Shown: positions 35,170 to 43,566 of the stretch, piece after piece
Layout of the letters: the number at the start of each line of letters is the position of its first letter
How positions within the stretch are numbered: the first letter of the stretch is position 1
Assembly (NCBI GenBank): GCA_026391005.1
Contig: JAPLEV010000053.1
Location: 73,218 to 135,960 of the forward strand
From: Flavobacteriia bacterium
GTDB taxonomy: Bacteria > Bacteroidota > Bacteroidia > Flavobacteriales_D > Crocinitomicaceae
Direction: 5' to 3'
DNA length: 62,743 bases
Notes under the pieces: model-generated
What the model was told of the DNA's origin: nothing
Databases searched by the model: none
Seen by the model: the letters and a program-made list of their open reading frames with translations, nothing else
Program-made: the position numbers and the translations under genes

Positions 35170-36293
35170 CATTTAAACTATTTATTCAGTTGATGTTTGG
35201 CGTTTTTTCATTAAATCCAAGTAACATGAGATGGTTCAATCTGAAACGGATGGCCTTCTGTCTTTTCGTCTTGCCGATTTTCATATTTATTCTCATCAAC
35301 AACCGCATTTTTCTATTGCTCGATTATATTTTCTTTCCGCATTTTATTCGTCAGAAAATTAAAGATCCAGTTTACATCATTGCTGCTCCAAGAAGTGCAA
35401 CAACATTTCTCTTCCATTCGCTGGCACAAAATAAAGATAAGTACACCTGTGTGAAACTATGGGAAATAATTTTCGCACCATCGATCCTTCAAAAATATAG
35501 CTTGATTATCATTTTTAAAATAGATAGCTACATGAAATCTCCATTAAAAAAAAGTGTGCGTTTTTTCGAGAATTTAATTTTTGGAAAATTTAGTAAAATC
35601 CATGTAATTGGACTCGAATTACCAGAGGAGGATGAGGGATTCTTGCTATGGAATTTATCCACATTGTATATGACTTTTTTTTACAGTGATTCCAATTTTT
35701 TTGAGAACTTCTATCAATTTGATAGAAGTATGAATCAAAAAGCCAAGAATCGAATCATGAAGACATACAGCAACTATATAAAGCGACATAATTTTGTTTT
35801 TAATAGGAAAAGTGATCGTCAATTCTTATCTAAAAATCCGCTAATGATGAATAAAATAGATAGTTTGCATGCTATTTTTCCCGATGCTAGAATAATTAAT
35901 ATTAACCGAGATTTAGCAGAGACACTTCCATCAACGTTAGCGTTAAATCGAAGTATTTATGCAGCATTTACATCTATAAAAACAAACGAATCAGTAGAAT
36001 CACAGACCATCGAACAACTTATCGCATGGTATGCCATGGCACATGAAAGTCTAGCCACTAAATTCCCAAATCAGCACATCAAAATCGATTTTAAGAAATT
36101 GATAGCACAAAACAAAGAAGAAATAATTCGAATTTCAGAATTTCTATCCATTCCGTTAGTCGATCTAGTATTTCCCGTAAAAGCTAGTGGTAAGATGCAC
36201 AAAAACACAAACTCCTATCAGCGATTATCGAAAGAAGAACTCGCCCCGATTTTAGTTAAATTAAAGTTTATGGACCAATATTGTAATGAATAG
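35166..36293 (+). CDS. Sulfotransferase-family protein
   Basis: A 375-residue protein. A hydrophobic N-terminal segment (about 30-58) probably anchors it in the membrane. The PAPS 5'-phosphosulfate loop appears as A-P-R-S-A-T-T-F-L at 74-82, and N-I-N-R-D-L-A-E-T near 245-255 fits the 3'-phosphate site. It would transfer sulfate to a hydroxyl or amine of the cluster's product, giving a sulfated lipid. The TTG at 35166 overlaps the desaturase stop; an ATG at 35193 is an alternative that removes nine residues. Confidence 0.8.
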   Translation: MTFKLFIQLMFGVFSLNPSNMRWFNLKRMAFCLFVLPIFIFILINNRIFLLLDYIFFPHFIRQKIKDPVYIIAAPRSATTFLFHSLAQNKDKYTCVKLWEIIFAPSILQKYSLIIIFKIDSYMKSPLKKSVRFFENLIFGKFSKIHVIGLELPEEDEGFLLWNLSTLYMTFFYSDSNFFENFYQFDRSMNQKAKNRIMKTYSNYIKRHNFVFNRKSDRQFLSKNPLMMNKIDSLHAIFPDARIININRDLAETLPSTLALNRSIYAAFTSIKTNESVESQTIEQLIAWYAMAHESLATKFPNQHIKIDFKKLIAQNKEEIIRISEFLSIPLVDLVFPVKASGKMHKNTNSYQRLSKEELAPILVKLKFMDQYCNE

Positions 36294-37142
36294 ATGTTGA
36301 AAGCTGCTAAAATAACCTTGTGTAATTTATCCATCAATTACGTGGAAAAAGGGGTTGGACCACCTATGATTTTCCTTCATAATGGAGGTGGATTTTGGAA
36401 CAGTTGGGAACATCAACTCAACTATTTCTCAAAAACAAATACAGTTTATGGATTGGATTGGCCAGGATTCGGTGAGTCGGAAGCTCCAAACGGGCTTATT
36501 TCGCTTAGTTTATTGACTGATGTTTTAGCTCATTTTATTGAACAAAAAAGTCTTGATAAGGTTACCCTTGTTGGGAATTGCATTGGTGGTTCGGCAGCGC
36601 TTAACTACTCCAAAATACATCCTGCTAAGGTAAAAGACTTAATCATTTTCAATATTTGTCCTGGCACATTGATTTATCCTATTCGGATTTTAAGGACACT
36701 AATACCAGCATTAAACAACCAGCCTTTTCTCAAAACTATAGTTCGGTCTCTCTTTATTTTTGCCTTCACAAAAACACCGGTTAAACGAAAGTTTCCAAAA
36801 ATCTTGTTTGGTCGCAATTTCAATTCAGATAACGACCTAAGCAAAAAATACATTGAAAAATTCAAGCTCTCATCACAAACATCTTCTAGGGTTAACCTAG
36901 TTTTCTCCGTGCACACTTTCAACATTGAAAAGTATATGCACAATCACATCGCAATGAAACACTTGTTGATCTGGGGAAACGATAACTCAATAACGAGTTT
37001 AAAAAAACATGGATATTACCATTATAATTACATAAAATCGGATGAATTTAAGGTAATTAATGACGCTGGACACTTATGCATGTATGAAAAACCTGCGGAA
37101 GTGAATCAATTGATGGAGTCATACTTATTGAGAAATCGTTGA
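36294..37142 (+). CDS. Alpha/beta hydrolase with Cys at the nucleophile position
   Basis: A 282-residue alpha/beta hydrolase. The oxyanion region H-N-G-G-G is at 29-33. The nucleophile elbow reads G-N-C-I-G-G with Cys96 where most family members have Ser and OleB/dehalogenases have Asp; the acid (Asp230 in W-G-N-D-N) and His260 (A-G-H-L) are in place. Cys nucleophiles are known in dienelactone hydrolases. It starts directly after the sulfotransferase stop and closes the seven-gene operon. Its last 19 codons recur at 61647-61703. Confidence 0.86.
   Translation: MLKAAKITLCNLSINYVEKGVGPPMIFLHNGGGFWNSWEHQLNYFSKTNTVYGLDWPGFGESEAPNGLISLSLLTDVLAHFIEQKSLDKVTLVGNCIGGSAALNYSKIHPAKVKDLIIFNICPGTLIYPIRILRTLIPALNNQPFLKTIVRSLFIFAFTKTPVKRKFPKILFGRNFNSDNDLSKKYIEKFKLSSQTSSRVNLVFSVHTFNIEKYMHNHIAMKHLLIWGNDNSITSLKKHGYYHYNYIKSDEFKVINDAGHLCMYEKPAEVNQLMESYLLRNR
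37086..37142 (+). repeat. 57-nt direct repeat, left copy (3' end of the hydrolase gene)
   Basis: The last 19 codons of the hydrolase match 61647-61703 without gaps at 46 of 57 bases, including a 21-base identical run (37108-37128 and 61669-61689). Both copies end with an in-frame stop at the same place. The pair brackets the whole signalling island. Confidence 0.8.
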
Positions 37143-37577
37143 AAATAGATCAATGGAGCTCTAGTTGTTCTTTTCCGCAATGCTTCCCCATAAAAAGGTA
37201 TTGTAAACTTCATGGTCGAATTTTCATTATTTCGTAAAATTCAAAATCGTGACTTAAAATCCTCCAAGCAATTACTGATTAAACAATAATTACTTGCAGT
37301 TTTTAGACATTAAATTCAATTTACCGTTTATCCTCTGAGAAACAAAACCACCACCATGAAAACTGGGGCAAAAACTTGAAAAATAACATTTAATCAAGGA
37401 CTTTTGTATATTAGGATAATAGACTATGAATATGTAAATTTGATGAATTAACAAACGCAAATGAAGAAGGCTCTAATTGTTTAGGTCCATATTCTGTAGC
37501 CGAAGCGACAGATGCTTGGAAAGCAAATAATGGAATACTAGCGCATGAATTTCAGATGAAAAAAATAAATAGTTGAA
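37143..37577. other. 435-nt region between the biosynthetic operon and the FHA genes
   Basis: No complete gene is seen. The left two thirds are AT-rich with no clear hairpin terminator. The right end holds a short open frame without a start codon (37430-37576, listed separately). TATATTAG near 37407 is a poor match to a -7 element. Confidence 0.5.
37430..37576 (+). pseudogene. Short coding-like remnant without start codon
   Basis: From the TGA at 37427 the frame stays open for 48 codons up to a TGA at 37574-37576, two bases before the FHA gene's ATG. The translation (E-E-G-S-N-C-L-G-P-Y-S-V-A-E-A-T-D-A-W-K and H-E-F-Q-M-K-K-I-N-S) has protein-like composition, but no ATG, GTG or TTG begins it. 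It may be the end of a gene whose 5' part was lost at the island boundary. I do not recognise the family. Confidence 0.35.
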
Positions 37578-38165
37578 ATGGGACAAATAAAAATAGGTAG
37601 AAGTAAAGATAATGATATTACGATAGACGACGCAAGTGTTTCAAGGTATCATGCTACAATTATTAAAACCGAAAGTGGAATTATGATTAATGATAATGGC
37701 TCCAGTAATGGGACATTTATAAATGGAAATAGAATAAATAAAGAATCAGTTTTAAAAAAGAATGATATTTTAAAAATAGGGACCGTTTTAATTCCTTGGA
37801 TGAATTATGTTGGTCTACAAGAGGAAAGTGATTCACTTCAAACAAAAATAATTAAAGAGGAAGTGCCTATACCAAGCCCTAAACCTGCGCAAGCAGTAGA
37901 ATCAAGCAATGTTCAAAATCAAAATGTTCAACAAAATGTAATAGTTCAACAAATAGGAAGCCATTCCAATGGTTTGGGCACAGCTGGATTTGTTCTTGGA
38001 CTTTTAGGCTTTTTAACTTCTTGGACTGTTGTGGGGGGGCTTATAGGCGGATTCTTTGGTTTGATTTTTTCTTTTGCTGGTTTGTTTAAGAGTCCAAGGG
38101 GCTTAGCAATTGCGGGACTTATTTTTTCACTTCTTGGCATCTTTATAGCTTTAGCTATATTATAG
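37578..38165 (+). CDS. FHA-domain membrane protein
   Basis: A 195-residue protein: an FHA domain at 1-85 (I-G-R-S-K-D-N-D-I, then S-R-Y-H-A and G-S-S-N-G-T-F-I-N-G), a Gln/Asn-rich linker, and a C-terminal DUF4190-like part with three hydrophobic helices (about 130-195). FHA domains bind phospho-threonine, so this should hold phosphorylated partners of the neighbouring kinases at the inner membrane. It is on the plus strand, opposite to the kinase block. Its FHA domain is nearly the same as that of the next gene. Confidence 0.87.
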   Translation: MGQIKIGRSKDNDITIDDASVSRYHATIIKTESGIMINDNGSSNGTFINGNRINKESVLKKNDILKIGTVLIPWMNYVGLQEESDSLQTKIIKEEVPIPSPKPAQAVESSNVQNQNVQQNVIVQQIGSHSNGLGTAGFVLGLLGFLTSWTVVGGLIGGFFGLIFSFAGLFKSPRGLAIAGLIFSLLGIFIALAIL

Positions 38166-38264
38166 TTAAAATAGTTAACGTTGCGCTTGACTTAATTGGG
38201 CTAAGTAGCTAATGTAATGATGGTTAAAAATCAATTTTAGTATTTAAACAATAAAGTAAAACTT

Positions 38265-39032
38265 ATGAAGCAATTTACCATTGGAAGAAGTAAAGACAAT
38301 GACATCACGATAGACGACGCAAGTGTTTCAAGACATCATGCTACCATTATTCAGACCGCAAGTGGCATTGTTATTAGTGATAATGGTTCTAGTAATGGGA
38401 CCTTCGTTAATGGAAATCGAATACATGGGGAGCAAGCCCTTTCAACTAATGATATTTTAAAATTGGGGACAGTTTTAATTCCTTGGAGAAATTATTTTGT
38501 GTTGGAAAACAATGAGGAAGAAAGAAAAACTAAAATTGTTTCAGATCAATCTCAAAATTCGGATAATGCCAATAACCAGGGACAAAACAATAATATTCTT
38601 CCTGATGATAGATTTGTTGCTGAGCCCGCTAAAAAAAGTAAGAGAGGGTTGAGAATATTGGCTGTCATTGGAGTTCTTCTTACTATAGCAATAATAGCGG
38701 GGAAAATTATTTTGTCACCCCGTAACAATGATTCATACGGGAATACACAAAGTTATATAGTTCCAATAGTCTCAGATGAATCAATAAGATATGAAGAAAA
38801 AGGATTCATGGATAAAACAGCCATAGGAACAGTTACAATATCAAACAGTTCTGATTTTGCCGGTAATGTTGAAGTGTTTGCCACTTGTACTCAAGAAGAC
38901 AACGAATATGTTAAATCCAAGCAAATTTATTTGGAAGCTGGGGAGACGCGGTATCTCGAATTTGAATTTAGAGAAATAAAAAGATTAGACTTCGAACCAA
39001 ATTTCTCAGTCACTGCGGTAAGCGTTCAATAA
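38265..39032 (+). CDS. FHA-TM protein with small C-terminal envelope domain
   Basis: A 255-residue protein: FHA domain at 1-90 with I-G-R-S-K-D-N-D-I-T-I, S-R-H-H-A and S-S-N-G-T-F-V-N-G; linker; one membrane helix (about 128-150); and a beta-rich domain of about 95 residues on the far side with one visible Cys. The FHA part shares long identical DNA runs with the upstream gene, while the C-terminal part is unrelated, so the pair arose by recent domain duplication. The stop lies inside the truncated kinase remnant on the other strand. Confidence 0.87.
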   Translation: MKQFTIGRSKDNDITIDDASVSRHHATIIQTASGIVISDNGSSNGTFVNGNRIHGEQALSTNDILKLGTVLIPWRNYFVLENNEEERKTKIVSDQSQNSDNANNQGQNNNILPDDRFVAEPAKKSKRGLRILAVIGVLLTIAIIAGKIILSPRNNDSYGNTQSYIVPIVSDESIRYEEKGFMDKTAIGTVTISNSSDFAGNVEVFATCTQEDNEYVKSKQIYLEAGETRYLEFEFREIKRLDFEPNFSVTAVSVQ

Positions 39033-39122
39033 AGTTATATGCTCCGCTAGATAAACATTGGCCATACCCCCTTCGCCGAGAAGAGAAAGGATTTTATAGT
39101 TTTGTATTTGTTGGTTGATCAT
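39006..39122 (-). pseudogene. Truncated Ser/Thr kinase start
   Basis: On the minus strand the ATG at 39122-39120 overlaps the TGA of the upstream kinase gene (ATGA). The frame codes 38 residues: the standard start of the local kinases, N-Y-K-I-L-S-L-L-G-E-G-G-M-A-N-V-Y-L-A-E-H, then breaks into unrelated residues and stops at 39006. Only the glycine loop is left. It is the stump of an eighth kinase, cut where the plus-strand FHA gene now ends. Confidence 0.8.
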
Positions 39123-40123
39123 TTAATTGAACTTAATAATTGCCAAATTGATATGAAAAGAATTATTCCTACAATAAAAAAATAAAAAAATCTATCCTCC
39201 TTTTTCTTTAATTTTAAAAATCCATTTAAATGTATACTTCTAAATCTGAATAAAGAAAAAATCTTCTCTTTGAATACTGCATATTTTTGATTTTTATTTA
39301 TTGTATTGTCTGCTTTAATCGAAGTTTCATTAAATAATTCTTTCAATAATTTAATACTTTTAATTCTTTTTGTAATTTGATTTTGAGTGGAAATTTGGAT
39401 GACTTTATCCCATTTGGAATGCGTCAATGGTAATCTTTCGTTTTTCATTTTCATCAAATCGATTAAACTTAAATTAGTAGTATTATAAGGCGTTCGCCCT
39501 TTAACCATAAACCATAGAACCAACCCCATACTATAAATATCGGTTGAAGGTGTCACATCTTTTGTATTTTTCATTTGCTCAGGACTCATATAAAGTGGTG
39601 TTCCCATTATATCTAATATCCCTGTTTCTGTATAGTCCATCTTTATTCCATTAGTTTTTTTTACTATTCCAAAATCTAACAATTTTATGTTTCCATTAGA
39701 TTTAACCATGAAATTTTCTGGTTTAATATCTCTATGAATTATGTCTTTAGAATGAATAAAACCAACTGCATTTAGCATTTGAAGGTAGATTTCGCTTATT
39801 TCCTCATTTCTTAAATTACCTTTTTTCTCTATTAGTTCTTTCAACGAAATCCCTGCAATATACTCCATTACAAAAGCAACTACATCACCCGCATCAATTA
39901 AATCCGTTACCTTAATAATATTAGGATGGTTTAATTGAGCTAAAATTCGAGCTTCTGATAGGAAACGATTACGAATATTTAGTTTACTAGCATATTTAAA
40001 TTTCAATATTTTAATTGCTACTTCATGTCTCAATTTTAAGTGAACCGCCAAATAAACATCTCCCATGCCTCCTTCGCCAAGGAGAGAAAGGATTTTGTAA
40101 TTTTGTATTTGTTCTCCTATCAT
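39119..40123 (-). CDS. Ser/Thr protein kinase with one C-terminal membrane helix
   Basis: A 334-residue Hanks-type kinase. G-E-G-G-M-G-D-V-Y glycine loop near 16-24, catalytic Lys in V-A-I-K-I-L, H-R-D-I-K-P-E-N loop and D-F-G-I-V-K are all intact, so it should be active. The single membrane helix lies at the very C terminus (about 312-330) with almost nothing beyond it, so unlike its neighbours it has no extracellular sensor. It is the last full gene of the minus-strand series, 24 nt after the previous kinase. Confidence 0.92.
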   Translation of the reverse strand: MIGEQIQNYKILSLLGEGGMGDVYLAVHLKLRHEVAIKILKFKYASKLNIRNRFLSEARILAQLNHPNIIKVTDLIDAGDVVAFVMEYIAGISLKELIEKKGNLRNEEISEIYLQMLNAVGFIHSKDIIHRDIKPENFMVKSNGNIKLLDFGIVKKTNGIKMDYTETGILDIMGTPLYMSPEQMKNTKDVTPSTDIYSMGLVLWFMVKGRTPYNTTNLSLIDLMKMKNERLPLTHSKWDKVIQISTQNQITKRIKSIKLLKELFNETSIKADNTINKNQKYAVFKEKIFSLFRFRSIHLNGFLKLKKKEDRFFYFFIVGIILFISIWQLLSSIK

Positions 40124-40147
40124 GGATAAAATATTGTATGTGTATTT

Positions 40148-41623
40148 TTAAAAGGCCCTTACTCCACGTACGGTGGTTACGTAATCCTTATTATTGCAGG
40201 TGGAGTTACCATTGGTTAAGTATACGCTGAACTTATAGCTTTTGAGATTGGTGAAACTGAAACTGCTCCAATAGTCAGCAACAGAGAGACCTGGTATGAC
40301 ATGTTTTTGATTATATAACAATTTTAATTCATCACTACTTGGCAAATACCAATCGGAATAGCCTTTCAAATTCAAATTTTGACATTTTTCCATAGCAGAA
40401 TCCCAATTAAATCTTCCAAGATCTCTTTCAGTGCATACTCTCCCATGTTTTCCTGAATTATCCAAATAAAAAATAATGCCACCTTGGTGTTTTTGTCCAA
40501 TTTTTAAATTAGATGATGATACAATTGGAGTTGCATTTACAACTTCTATCTGTTTTTCTTTTTCTTTAGGGAGTTGTTTTGGCTTTACTTTCTCAATTTC
40601 TGTTGGTAAAACAATTTCCGGTTCTTTATCATCCGAAATAGTTGTAACTGGTCCATCAGCCATTCCATATTTACTGAAACTGACTATAAGAATACCAACA
40701 AAAAGCAATATCCCTATTGCAATACTTATCGTTTTAAAATTAAAATATGCTATTCGCTTTGGTTCCTTTTTCTCTGGATTATGCTTTGGAATCGCAAGAT
40801 TAATTTTATTATCAGAAACAGCGTTTGCTTTTAGTATTTTATTATAATTAATTTTTAAGGAGCGTTTTGCAGGGTCTTTTTCTGTTGCTTGTTGGATTGT
40901 TGAGTCCCAAATAGTATGCGTTAACGGCAGGCGTTCTTTTAGTATTGCAACTTGAATTTCAGGTAAAGAAATTTCATCTGAATCATACGGTTTTTTATTC
41001 ATAACCAACTGCCACAAAACAACTCCCAAACTGTATACATCTGTTTGTTTGGTAACATCTGCTGTGTTTTTCACCTGTTCTGGGCTCATATACAAAGGTG
41101 TTCCCATTTGCTGCATTAAACCAGTTTTAGTATAATCAACAGCACCTTCATTTGTGTTCTTAGCAATTCCAAAATCTAATAATTTTATTTGGCCATTTTT
41201 TGTCACCATGAAATTAGATGGTTTGATATCTCGATGGATTAAACCTTGCTCATGAACATATTCTACAGCTAAAATCATTTGATTGAAAAACCCTTCTATT
41301 TCAGCTCGTGCTAATCCTCCTTTTTTAGATAAATACGCTTCTAAAGTCTGCCCTTCAATGTATTCCATTACAAAAGCAACAATATCGCCAGCATCGATTA
41401 AATCCGTTACTTTAATGATATTGGGATGCGACATTTGCGCTAAACTTCTTGCTTCAGCTAGAAAGCGTTTTCTAATGTTTGCATTTTGAACGTAATCTTC
41501 TTTAAGAATTTTTATAGCGACTTTATTTCTTAAAGTTAGATGCTCTGCTAGATAAACATTGGCCATGCCCCCTTCGCCGAGAAGGGAAATTATCCTATAA
41601 TCTTTAATAATTTGCTGTAGCAT
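40148..41623 (-). CDS. Ser/Thr kinase-TM-DUF1566 protein
   Basis: A 491-residue receptor-type kinase. Kinase domain about 10-265 with intact G-E-G-G-M-A-N-V-Y, Lys, H-R-D-I-K-P-S-N and D-F-G. One membrane helix at about 298-318. The outer part (about 375-491) matches DUF1566/Lcl C-terminal-like domains: G-G-I-I-F-Y-L-D, then W-Y-L-P-S-S-D-E-L and Y-W-S-S, with a final V-R-G-V-R-A-F. DUF1566 domains occur in secreted adhesin-like proteins and should here sense something in the periplasm. It starts ten bases after the upstream kinase gene. Confidence 0.9.
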   Translation of the reverse strand: MLQQIIKDYRIISLLGEGGMANVYLAEHLTLRNKVAIKILKEDYVQNANIRKRFLAEARSLAQMSHPNIIKVTDLIDAGDIVAFVMEYIEGQTLEAYLSKKGGLARAEIEGFFNQMILAVEYVHEQGLIHRDIKPSNFMVTKNGQIKLLDFGIAKNTNEGAVDYTKTGLMQQMGTPLYMSPEQVKNTADVTKQTDVYSLGVVLWQLVMNKKPYDSDEISLPEIQVAILKERLPLTHTIWDSTIQQATEKDPAKRSLKINYNKILKANAVSDNKINLAIPKHNPEKKEPKRIAYFNFKTISIAIGILLFVGILIVSFSKYGMADGPVTTISDDKEPEIVLPTEIEKVKPKQLPKEKEKQIEVVNATPIVSSSNLKIGQKHQGGIIFYLDNSGKHGRVCTERDLGRFNWDSAMEKCQNLNLKGYSDWYLPSSDELKLLYNQKHVIPGLSVADYWSSFSFTNLKSYKFSVYLTNGNSTCNNKDYVTTVRGVRAF

Positions 41624-41632
41624 TTCAGATAA

Positions 41633-43291
41633 TTAATTGGCAGCAGTAGCAGATTTCAATTTAATATTCCAACTCTTTACACCGATGGGACAACTAAACT
41701 TAAGTTCATCTGTATATTTAGCTCCTGGTTTGATTAATATAGAAAGAATCTTAGTATCATGCCCTATTTTATCGCCATTATTGTCAAAATAGAAAGTCTT
41801 TAATTCAAATTTCGAATACCCTACATATTTTGCGCTATTAGAAATCTCAATATTTATTTTAATTATATTAACAATATTCTTTCTGCCCTCATCATTTTTA
41901 AAGGAAAGATATTTTAATGGATCAGCTCTTTCCGCTGCTATTATTTCATCTGTGGGATTACTTTTTACAACTACTTGATCTTTAACTGTAGGATTAGTTT
42001 TTTGAACCACCTTAGCAGTTACCACTGGTTTCTCATTCAAAACAGGTTTATTTTTCTTGGTTTCGTTGCCATTTTGGTTTGAAGGGTCGTTCATGGTTTT
42101 TTCTGGAGGAACCATATTATTTTTATTATTTGTTGATTGATTTTCAGATAGTGATTCAGATTTTCCTTTATCCTCGCCTGTAGATTTTGATAATAAGAAA
42201 ATAATGGTGCATAGCGTTACTAAACCAATCCCAGCAAACAAAACCAGCATACCTTTTTTGTTTTTCTTTTTATCTTTTTCTGGGTTCTTTGGATTATTCG
42301 CTTTGTTAGTTTCTGCTGTTGTGATTGTTTCTTCTACTGGTTTTTCTAGCACATTTTCCTTTACGGATAAATTTGGCTTTTCTTCTATAATGATAGGTAC
42401 TACAGTGGTTTTGATGGGTTGATCAGTTGCATCAATAGTTACCTCTTTTTTAGTTTCAAGAGACAAGCCAAAATCGTCTTTTTTTAAGGCCTGAATAAAG
42501 TCTTTACAATTTTGAAAGCGGTCCTCTGGCTTTTTTTCAGTAGCTTTTTTTATTACTCGACACATGTGATCTGATATACCCGGATATATCGATTTGGGAT
42601 CAGGTAAGTCTTCACCAACAATTTTATTGAACACATCGAATTCCGTTGTTAATCCTTCATACGGACATAAGCCAGTTAACATTTGATATAAGGTAATACC
42701 GAGTGCGTAAATATCGCTTCTCAAGTCTAGTTCAAGTCCGCGTACTTGTTCAGGAGACATGTAATATACGGTCCCTATATGTGAACCCGTTTTGGTTAAT
42801 TTATTTCCTAAGTCTCCAACCAGTTTTGCAATACCAAAATCTAATATTTTAATCTCATTCGTTTGTGTTCTAACTAGATTAGATGGTTTAATGTCCCTGT
42901 GGATCAATCCTTGTTTATGCGCATATGAAAATCCTTCAAGCGCTTGTTCCATAATTTGGATTGCTTCCTTTTCTTGTATTGGTCCAGTTACATCTTGAAT
43001 GTATTCATCCAAGGGTTTGCCATCAACCAGTTCCATTATTAGACTCATGCCATTCTCGTCCTCCACATAATCAAACAGTGTTACGATGTTCGGGTGTTGA
43101 AGTGCAGACATCAATTTTGCTTCATTAACAAAACGACTGCGTACCAACTCATTTTTTACCAAATGAGGCAATAAAACTTTTATCGCTACTTTTCTTCCCA
43201 ATTTAACATGCTCAGCAAGGTAAACAGTTCCCATTCCACCTTCGCCGAGGAGAGAGATTATTTTATAATTTAGAATTTGTTGACCGATCAT
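41633..43291 (-). CDS. Ser/Thr kinase-TM protein with Thr/Asn/Lys-rich linker
   Basis: A 552-residue receptor-type kinase. Kinase domain about 10-270 (G-E-G-G-M-G-T-V-Y, H-R-D-I-K-P-S-N, D-F-G-I-A-K all present), long linker rich in Glu, Thr and Lys, one membrane helix at about 362-382, then a low-complexity Asn/Lys/Pro/Val stretch and a beta-rich domain of about 100 residues at the C terminus that I cannot assign. Its promoter is probably the TAnnTTTG at 43339-43346. Confidence 0.9.
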   Translation of the reverse strand: MIGQQILNYKIISLLGEGGMGTVYLAEHVKLGRKVAIKVLLPHLVKNELVRSRFVNEAKLMSALQHPNIVTLFDYVEDENGMSLIMELVDGKPLDEYIQDVTGPIQEKEAIQIMEQALEGFSYAHKQGLIHRDIKPSNLVRTQTNEIKILDFGIAKLVGDLGNKLTKTGSHIGTVYYMSPEQVRGLELDLRSDIYALGITLYQMLTGLCPYEGLTTEFDVFNKIVGEDLPDPKSIYPGISDHMCRVIKKATEKKPEDRFQNCKDFIQALKKDDFGLSLETKKEVTIDATDQPIKTTVVPIIIEEKPNLSVKENVLEKPVEETITTAETNKANNPKNPEKDKKKNKKGMLVLFAGIGLVTLCTIIFLLSKSTGEDKGKSESLSENQSTNNKNNMVPPEKTMNDPSNQNGNETKKNKPVLNEKPVVTAKVVQKTNPTVKDQVVVKSNPTDEIIAAERADPLKYLSFKNDEGRKNIVNIIKINIEISNSAKYVGYSKFELKTFYFDNNGDKIGHDTKILSILIKPGAKYTDELKFSCPIGVKSWNIKLKSATAAN

Positions 43292-43338
43292 GATTAAAAA
43301 TTATATGTTGGCTAATATAGCATAATAATAATCATAAT

Positions 43339-43346
43339 CAAACTTA
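43339..43346 (-). promoter_or_regulatory. -7 promoter element for the three distal kinases
   Basis: Reads TAAGTTTG on the minus strand, 47 nt before the start at 43291, in the 275-nt gap that separates the two kinase groups. Confidence 0.4.
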
Positions 43347-43566
43347 TTAATAGTGTAAATACACCCCTAAAATAAACCCGGCTATTGCTGAACCTTTATT
43401 TTTTTGAGGCATTTCAGTTTTGATCTTTCTGACACTTTACACCCAATCCTATAATAGTAATTGCCAATATTAAATAAAGGCTTGGATTCACTATTAAAAT
43501 TCCGATAATACCATCATGTAGTTTGAGTTTGGTTGGGTTAAGTTTTATTTATTCTTTAAAGAGAGA

